Shown here piece after piece: positions 56,803 through 64,000 of a stretch of DNA of 64,000 nt. The notes under the pieces were generated by a model that saw only the letters and a list, made by a program, of their open reading frames with translations, was not told the DNA's origin and made no database searches. Each line of letters begins with the position of its first letter. Position 1 is the first letter of the stretch. The stretch is from Gloeophyllum trabeum ATCC 11539 (Eukaryota > Basidiomycota > Agaricomycetes > Gloeophyllales > Gloeophyllaceae): positions 1,176,446 to 1,240,445 of the forward strand of contig NW_006920421.1 in assembly GCF_000344685.1 (NCBI RefSeq). The letters are read 5' to 3'. The position numbers and the translations under genes were made by a program.

Positions 56803-56812
56803 GCACCAGGGC
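56803..56812. repeat. Target-site duplication of the LINE, 5' side
   Basis: GCACCAGGGC at the truncated 5' end of the LINE, about 8 kb from its partner because copia inserted later. Confidence 0.75.
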
Positions 56813-57076
56813 ATACTCCGGCATGCTACGTCGAGTTTCAGGTCGGGTTGATTTATGTCTAAATTATTCTTCATTTCATTTGCCAGAAAAGCGAAAACAA
56901 GGAAATCGCGATTTGTAAGTCTCAGTGACCCGCTGAGCTCCATATGGGGCACAACTGAGCAGTAGCGTTACATCGAGTGTAGTGAATAATACATGCTAAA
57001 GTCCGTAAACAGCGAATAAACCGGCCGGTGTCCTGAGCAAGCCAGACTACGGGAACCGAATTGATACCATTGCGAC

Positions 57077-59293
57077 CTATCCAGTCTTGGCAGCCCGAAC
57101 TTTCTCCTGCGCTGCATTCCCCAGCTCTATGTCGTCGGATCTTGTGCCATTATCACCCCGCTTGCTCTTCTTCCCCAGAGGTACAGGACCGGCGAACAGC
57201 GACGACAAAAATCCCATTGCGACGAGGGCAGTCGTAGCGATCATCATCGAGGAGAATGCCTCCCCGTATGCCATGCGCACGATTGCCTGGACCTGCACTG
57301 GAGCCTGCCGTAGCAGAGTGACGGACTCGGACGCTTGGATGTACTATACAATTCTAAATCAATAACGCGAGGTGTAAGAGTCCATGCGACATACAGGAGC
57401 AGACACCGGATTGCCAAGGATATGGCTGTTTAGGACGTTCTGTATGATACTACCCTGGACTGAGATGCCCACGATCCCGCCCAGACTCTTGCTCCACATA
57501 GTCATGGTCGTGATGCTGGCGAGCTCGCCGCTTTCGGCCTGACTCTGAGCAGCCACCGTGTTAGTTTGGAAGACGAAGCCCATGCCCACGCCAGCTATGA
57601 TCAGGAAGGCGAATTCCGGTCCACGAGGCGTCCTCTGGTTGATGAGGATGCAAAGCCCGGAGCCCAGAAGATTAACTATACCTCCGGCCCAGAGCCAAGG
57701 TCGGACCCAGCCCGTCTTCTGTATGAGTATTCCAACTACCACCGAGGAAATGGATAACGGGAGGATGCTTGATATGAAGATTGTCAGGATGCATAGTCAC
57801 ATAAAGAAGAGATAGGGCTCGCACTATGGCAGCAGTTCGAGGCCAGAAACGAGCTGGGTGTCCCCTTTCACGAGCTGGAAGTACGTTGGGATATATGCAG
57901 CAAGGCCGTATACTACCATGTTTGTGAAGAAGTAGTTGGTAGTCGCCATCACGACATTCCGATGCCGGAACATTGTGAGGGGAATGATAGGAGTACTCGG
58001 CACCCGCATCTCGTAAACCACAAATACAGGAATCAGTGCACCTCCGACTACGAGGAGAGCGATGACTTGGCGGCTGCTCCAAGGATAGATGACGCCTCCC
58101 CAGGCGAGGGCAAGGAGGAGAAGCACGACAGAAACCGACAGGATTACGATCCCTCCAAAATCGATGTCAGCGAGGGTCACTTTCTTCTTCTTTTGGTCAG
58201 GCATTTTGTTGAACAGAGAGAGGATAATGACGATTGCAAGACCACCGATGGGCAGGTTTATATAGAAGCACCAGCGCCAGGACACGTCGTGGGTGAAAAT
58301 ACCTGTTTCGGCGTGTCAATATGTCCTCCGTGCAAACTATCGACTTACCACCAAGCACCTGTATAGTCTCCATGAGTATATGATATGAGGCCGTATAATA
58401 TGACTTACCGGTCCAAGTACATTTGCGAGAGCGAGTCGAGCGTACATCACGCCCATGTATCGGCCTCGTTCTCTGATTGGAACCATTCTGCGGGACGAGA
58501 GCAACATCAGGACATGTTCCGCGGCTATAATTGGATACGCACTGGCTGATCATTATCATAATGACAACCTAGAGGACCCGTAAACGCCAAAATTAATTCA
58601 AGGGCAATTGACTGACCAGTAACCCGGCCCCGCCAATGCCTGTACAGAACTGAGTCCTGGCTTAACTGGGGAATGAGCATCTGGGACGTACCGGCGACAG
58701 CCCTGGCACAGCATAGCCATACATAATTTTGTGCAGTCGCGGTCATCAGTGACCCGAATTCGAATAGGAGTATAGCAGTGATAAGCGTGGCCTGAACATT
58801 ATATTTTAGATACTAAATCCGATCCAGATTTATAGATACTCACTTTGCAACCCCAGAGATCAGACGCCCGCCCGAAGAAGGGCTGAAACACCGTAGAAGT
58901 AATCAGATACGACGTCGCGATCCCTGAGCAGAGGAACATCAGTCGCATGGATATGCAGTGCAAATTTACAGGTACAGACAGCTCTGCTCGTTGAGAGAAT
59001 GGAATTCCGACGCGATAGTAGGCATCGATGTCGACGTGATGGTCTGATCCAATGCAGCCAGGAATCCTCCAGTGGCGAGACTGCATTCAATGTCAGTAAT
59101 GGGGTAAAGATGGAAAGCTTATTGGCGGTGACCTAGCAAAGGCCAGGTGGATCTCCCATGGCTTCATGGAATGACCAAGACCATCTCCGTCAGCCGACTC
59201 GGGGGAGGTCACCGGCAAGGAGTGTTCTTTAATGTCAGCTTCAATGGGACTCCCTGGCTGAAGAGGCTGGCCGGAAGGCAGGGCATCCGACAT
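57077..59293 (-). CDS. MFS drug/metabolite exporter (DHA2-like)
   Basis: The start is MSDALPSGQPLQPGSPIEAD (59293). After an intron the first helices read GGFLAALDQTITSTSMPTIA and SEFHSL, matching the LDxTIVxxALPxIA motif of 14-helix multidrug exporters. An intron with GTCTGT donor joins NEQS to WIATSYLITSTVFQPFFGRA and SDLWGCK. Further parts are VWLCCARAVAG, RERGRYMGVMYARLALANVL, VSWRWCFYINLPIGGLAIVI, FFTNMVVYGLAAYIPTYFQL, GMGFVFQTNTVAAQSQAESG and AYGEAFSSMMIATTALVAMG. It ends KVRAAKTG at 57077. About ten introns are seen and the gene looks intact. It likely exports a toxic or secondary compound. It sits divergent to the UbiA-like gene and near a GGPP synthase, which fits a pathway exporter. 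Confidence 0.88.
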
Positions 59294-59940
59294 GACTGGA
59301 AAAGATTGGCTTAGTAGGGAGCAGCTGGTGCGGGACTTAAGACTCTCTTCCGGTTGATATTGAGGGATTCCTGGGTGGCGCTTATTGAGGCATGCGTTCA
59401 CCTGTACGTTGGATGCATTGCGTCTACTACGGCCTAGGTCCGAGAGTGTCGCTGTTAAGGCATAATGCACGTGCCGGACATGCTATGAATAGGTGAACCA
59501 ATACCCACAGCTGTGGCAGACTTCTCCGATACCGTTGCTGGATTTGTCTGAGCAAATCTAGCAGGCTTGATATAATCATTTCAAACGCCTGGTGCACATC
59601 AGTACTAGCATAGAGGATATATCAGTAACATAACCCTCCACTACCATCAAGCGGAGTCTTGAGCGGGGACGCAGAGGAAGGCACCGGCAGGCATCGAGTG
59701 TAAATGACAGATGAACACAGCACCGTGACAGCGATAGTTAGCAGAGATGTAACGGCGGTGCCTTTCGGGTGGCGTACAACTTCCCAGGCTTTGTCGTGCC
59801 GGCGTATCAGCGTATATTCCAAGACTAGACTGTAGATGAGCGGCGAACGGAAAGGACACTGGAGTCTCGGCAATACAAGCTGTAGGATGCTATATAATAG
59901 CATGGGTTCATGCTAGGTCGTTCGGCATAACTTCCTCTTC
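59294..59940. promoter_or_regulatory. Divergent promoter of MFS exporter and UbiA-like gene
   Basis: 647 bp between two start codons facing away from each other. No convincing gene lies in it. Shared control of the two genes is likely but no factor site is recognised. Confidence 0.5.
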
Positions 59941-61092
59941 ATGGCAGAGATAGATTCTTGCGAGCTTCCGGACGGAGATGTCTCCGTTCTTTCCCTCCCC
60001 AGACTCAAGGATGAACTTATCGGGCATCCACTGATGACTTCCATGGGAAGCTTAGCTCTTTCGACTTTCATTTCAAAGAGCGTATACGGTGCTATTGACT
60101 GGAGACCTGTACGTCTCGTTTCTTCCTCCGGGGATATCTGAACGCTACGCACTGAACATGCTTCGCTGGTTTAGGTGCTGATCTGCGTCTCCTCGGACGT
60201 TCTCACAATTGGACTTGACCACTACTATGATCAGACGCCTATGCTTCACCGTGCAAAGAGCATGTCTGATGATGCAGCCCTCTCCGTCTTTAGTCACGCT
60301 CGTCTCTTACTGTTGGCCAACGCAGCCGTTTTGATTGTGACACTTTTGCGCTCTCCTTGGATTACCTCGGCAATTACGGCGGTCTTCATAATACCTGCGC
60401 TGCTATGGAATCAAACGCTCTTTTACTGGAAAAGCGGAACTGCTTCAAACCCTACACTCAATGCCCGTGCTCCGCTTTCATCTTCTGGGAGTGCTTTTGT
60501 CATCAAACGCATCCCTGGCATGAAAGCTGTCTTCATCGGTATAATTCGGGGGTATGTGACATTTCTTTATGTCGGGCAAATCATTAACTTATTGCGGACA
60601 AACATCGAAGGTGTGGCACATTCGCAGTTGTACATTCCCTTCTCTCGTCGTCTTACCCTGCGCGCCCGCATGGCGGATGGATGATTTGGACACCTACTCA
60701 AGTCTTGGTCTGGTCAACCATAAACCGCACGTGCCACGCCGTACGTATCCCTTTCCCTGTCTTGCGTGCCGCATATTCACATTTGCCTTTGGCAATCATA
60801 GGTGATGGCTGACATCCGTGATTTCACAGAGGACTGGTCCATGCAGATACCGACGATTCCAGTCCTCCTGAAGTCAGTCACTCACACCAAATTCCTTCTC
60901 ACAATCGTTCATTTTCTAACCCTTCTGATCTTCTACCGCAATGTCTTCATTGTCCTCGGCTCAGTATACGCTACTATATTGGTCTGGGCACTAGATGAAA
61001 AAAGCGACAGGAAATTGTATCGACTCAGCTTCCATTCCCAAACACTCGTAGCCATTATCTACTGGATAGCCCATATGTATCCCAGTGCATAA
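59941..61092 (+). CDS. UbiA-like membrane prenyltransferase or UbiA-type terpene cyclase
   Basis: Four exons give about 322 residues, normal for the UbiA superfamily. Exon 1 starts MAEIDSCELPDGDVSVLSLP. Exon 2 has SSDVLTIGLDHYYDQTPMLH, an Asp-rich motif in the place of the first UbiA motif, then the hydrophobic ARLLLLANAAVLIVTLLRSP and RIPGMKAVFIGIIRG. Exon 3 gives CGTFAVVHSLLSSS and VWSTINRTCHA. Exon 4 opens VMADIRDFTEDWSMQIPTIP, which fits the second DxxxD motif, and continues with several membrane helices to IIYWIAHMYPSA. UbiA proteins bind a prenyl diphosphate through magnesium at these two motifs. Some fungal members, such as the erinacine enzyme EriG, cyclise GGPP. The nearby GGPP synthase favours that role. 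The assignment rests on motif spacing and context. Confidence 0.6.
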
Positions 61093-62192
61093 GTAATCAT
61101 GTAACAGTTAATTACCATGATGCTTCACACTAGTGCTACAGTCCTAGTTGCCCGAAGATGTAACCAGGACTGTGTGATCCGCGGCTAGATATCTCGTGTA
61201 AACATTCTTCGGGGATAAAGCGTATGTGGTTTTGGTACGCACTCAGCAATCATTTGGCTATGCCCGACTAGAAGGCAGACCACGTTTATTTTGGCGAAGG
61301 TTGAGCTACTGCTCATTTCACGGTTGAATCACACGAGGTAGAGCCCGAAACTGTATCATCGGGGAGATATTACTCTCAAATCCGACTGCCTGTGTACCTC
61401 CGGAGCTAGCCAACGGACGGCCAACACTACTACAAATTGGAGAAGGGCATAGACTATCAGGAAGACGACATTGATGAGTGATTGACACTACTCACATGTA
61501 GTCCAAATTCCTATAGTAGCTTACGGCGGCGCCACATAGATGGCCCCTCAAGAACCTCCGGGTCCGGCAAGGACGTAACACTACTAATACTGTCCTTGCC
61601 ACTGAGCATATCGGATGCACCTGATGAAGAGCGGACATTTCTCCGCGATATCTTTGTCTTTTCCAGAAAATATCTAGATGGGCACGCCGGCCCCGAGAGG
61701 ATGATAGGGAGCGGTTTCACCGGCAAGCCCGCAGAGCTAGACGGATTATTTGACAGATGGTGGCCCTGTATGCTGTTCCGGCCCACATCATTGTCTAGAG
61801 CTCTGGATAATAAGTCGGACAACGCCTGTCGTGATCTCGGACCAAGGAACCGAAAATAGTCCAAGATGCGGTACCGAAACATTCCTGGACCTGCAGAATT
61901 CCCCGGCTCAAAACATTGCTTCGAACGAGCATGGTAACAATTGAATGTGCCCACCTCACTTTGTAACTTGAGAACTGCGAGGGAGCAATGGTCTGAAGAC
62001 ATGGCCTATATACTGCAGCAGCGGGCTCTGGGCCGACACCCCGTATCCGTGCCATGGGGCTTACGCTGTAAACTTGCTGAGAATGAGTGTGACTTGAGGC
62101 GCAAGTATCCTCAAATGACATCCGGTGGAATTTTAGCAGTCGCTTACAAAGTGCATGTCATCATTTATATCGCATAGATACTGTATCTCCCA
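61093..62192. other. Stretch between UbiA-like gene and GGPP synthase
   Basis: No recognised gene. The best open frame is on the minus strand, 61511-62002 (163 codons), with YRILDYFRFLGPRSRQALSD and a Ser-rich tail ending MWRRRKLL. A competing plus-strand frame covers 61482-61859. Neither resembles a family I know, and splice sites are unclear. Could hold a small or decayed cluster gene. Confidence 0.35.
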
Positions 62193-63635
62193 CTAAATAG
62201 GCTGGGAAAGTAAATCAACAATAGCTTCTAGGCCGGGATTGCCGCCGAGCTGTTCCAACTCTCCACGCACTTGACACTCTAGTTTGTATAGTACGCGCTG
62301 GGTATATTCGAAAGAATGGGTCCGGTTCTTGAGGTAAGCTATGGCGTGATCTTTCAGAATGGGACTGGTGGTCCGCTTCTGTAGGATGCCTGTGAACGAT
62401 TGTTGTGAGAGATACGCCCAAAGTTTAGGGAAGAGAATACTAACTCAAGAGTGATCGGTCGTTCCGGTTTGAGTTCACTCCATGGACAATCGGGAATGAA
62501 AATTTGCCTTCTGTAAGGTCTTCCGCGTACCCTTTGTTGGTCGCATACTGCGAGGGTATCAATGTATCTGAGTTTTCAGTGAAATAGAGAGATAGAGTCT
62601 CACATCCTTAGCACATAAATTACAGAAGTCGTCCCTGATCTGAAAAAATATCCCAAAATCGTTCACGAAGGGTATGTAATTCCTGGTTCATCCGTAGAGT
62701 CTGAGTTGGGAAGAGGAAATAAAGAGAATCAGACGCACAGTCCAATGTTGCGCCTTGCCGTTGCCATCATGAGACGTATTGCCAGCTGAAAGAGGCCGCC
62801 CGTCTCTGTAAAGGGTTAACTTGCGTCATATCCGTGGATACCTACGAAGATACTTACTGTTGTTTACCATCAGGATATAGTCTCTCTCGGATGGGCATTC
62901 CAAGGCGTCTCTCCATAGCAGGTCCAGACCTTGACCTCGATGCAGATTTAACAGCTCCTCTGCGAGGAATGGTTAAGTTGACTACATGAAGATAACCATA
63001 CACCATAGAGGACATACCAATTACAATTGAATTCAAATCAGTAGAGGGATCCGAGGATTTTATGCGAGAGAGCTCCGCGAAGGCCTGGAAGTAGACGTAA
63101 TTGGCTGTGTTAATAACTTGAGGGATACCATAGATTTTATGCGCGACTGGGACCATCGTCAGCGAATCCTCAGAACGTTCGCCTCTTGCGGCGAAGGGAA
63201 CTCACCAGGGCTTCCTCGGCGTAGCTGGGAGTCGTCCTCGACGTCATCGATGCTGCCAGTCAAACAAAATTAATCATGAACGTATATAACGTGCTCGAGC
63301 AGATTCACAGGAGACTGGCATTGTGAAGCATGCCTATGACGCGGCCAATAACCGCTAGCTTGTCTTCCGGGACATCAAGCCATAGATTGAATGCATTTAT
63401 CATCCGGGTGCGGATATCTTTGCCTGAGGTGGAGGTGATGTACTTGTATGGCTCCAATATCCTCTGCGGTGTATGTGCCTTGAGGAAGAATCTACGGGAT
63501 ATGGAGAGTGGATCTCACCTCTTCATCCTCTGGACTCCATTGAGCAGTCCGACAGAACTCATAGGTCGGCGCGGTACGACCGGTAGTCTGACCGTTCTGG
63601 GGAGCTGCTGGAGTCGGTGCTTGATTCAGGGCCAT
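62193..63635 (-). CDS. Geranylgeranyl diphosphate synthase
   Basis: Makes C20 GGPP from IPP and shorter allylic diphosphates. Exon 1 starts [20 protein letters not shown] at 63635. Next exons give [40 protein letters not shown] and [13 protein letters not shown] short exon carries the first Asp-rich motif [15 protein letters not shown]. Then come [56 protein letters not shown], and the second motif [14 protein letters not shown], followed by [20 protein letters not shown]. It ends [10 protein letters not shown] at 62193. The DDxxN form of the second motif and the [15 protein letters not shown] block are normal for fungal GGPPS. All motifs are present and spliceable. It could serve general isoprenoid needs (protein prenylation) or supply the UbiA-like enzyme next door. 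Confidence 0.92.
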
Positions 63636-64000
63636 AATCGGGAACGCCCTAAAACTCTAGAGGGTCGGCCATTATGTACTGCAGTGCGTATAGTATGTCT
63701 CCACCAAGCCTGTTCCCAGGGCCTACTCCCAGTGTTACTCTGTTCCCGGAGTCAAAATCTCCAAATTAGCAAATGTCAAAGATACTCGTAATCCAGTGTG
63801 ACTCCGGCGTATCTAATGCATTGTCAGAAGGTATCGCTTCACTTGCGCTTGACGAAGACCTTTTGTGGCGTGAAAGACTGAGTCTAAGAGCCTGATGTAT
63901 CATGATATGGCACCGACGAAGTGGCGACGACCAATCGAATGCGATGCCACCATTTGGCCACCATATCCGAGCTGTGCCTCATGGGAGTACCTTTCCGCGT
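63636..64000. other. Upstream of GGPP synthase, window edge
   Basis: No gene is recognised in these 365 bases. Any further cluster gene would lie beyond the window. Confidence 0.5.

Noticed and set aside
56522..56824. 100-codon minus-strand frame that seems to fuse a zinc-binding domain with a new tail
   Set aside because: The tail (from VELGAD on) is translated copia LTR. The frame is a chance fusion at the LTR junction, not a gene.
1..64000. CRISPR arrays, operons, ribosome binding sites
   Set aside because: The gene structure is eukaryotic with introns throughout; no spaced short repeats of the CRISPR kind are present.

Overview
The window is nuclear DNA of a filamentous basidiomycete, most likely an Agaricomycete and perhaps a polypore. 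Nearly every gene is split by many 45-75 nt GT-AG introns. Genes are dense and sit on both strands. Several families are typical of Agaricomycetes: a DUF6533 membrane protein, an arrestin-like ART adaptor, a sedolisin, and a type III GGPP synthase. The species call is inference; no rRNA or marker gene is present.

Layout. (1) 1-13 kb: two inverted copies of a short, internally deleted Tc1/mariner-type element (1-1269 and 11525-13024) flank about 10 kb. That segment holds a small MITE-like repeat, a TPR protein gene, NPR3 (GATOR1/SEACIT subunit), a convergent sugar-nucleotide epimerase-like gene, and a decayed cytochrome P450. (2) 13-28 kb: a disordered Ser/Pro-rich protein, a secreted SurE-like phosphatase with a decayed second copy 2 kb away, a ketopantoate hydroxymethyltransferase (panB) with an apparent frameshift near its 5' end, an alpha/beta hydrolase, a DUF6533 seven-helix protein, an Ala/Pro/Glu-rich protein whose start codon seems to be split by an intron, and a coiled-coil protein. 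(3) 28-47 kb: housekeeping genes in tight order: MIC60, ATG22-like transporter, neutral trehalase, peroxisomal-type mitochondrial carrier, a METTL21-like methyltransferase, an arrestin-related adaptor with a PPxY motif, an FG nucleoporin (Nup54/Nup57) and a sedolisin protease. (4) 48.7-56.8 kb: nested transposons. A 7.3-kb Ty1/copia retrotransposon with nearly identical LTRs sits inside a 5'-truncated non-LTR (LINE) element. Both target duplications can be read. (5) 57-64 kb: an MFS exporter, a small membrane protein that looks like a UbiA-type prenyltransferase/cyclase, and a GGPP synthase. This trio looks like the core of a diterpenoid (possibly cyathane-type) gene cluster that may continue past the right edge.

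Much of the window is ordinary primary metabolism and cell biology: TORC1 control (NPR3), vacuolar amino acid efflux (ATG22), mitochondrial cristae (MIC60), trehalose breakdown and pantothenate synthesis. The most novel candidate system is the UbiA-like/GGPPS/MFS group. All three runs of N lie inside transposons, and in each case the sequence on one side of the gap is repeated on the other. The gaps are therefore probably scaffolding artefacts rather than missing DNA. Exon boundaries below were read by eye and should be treated as approximate.
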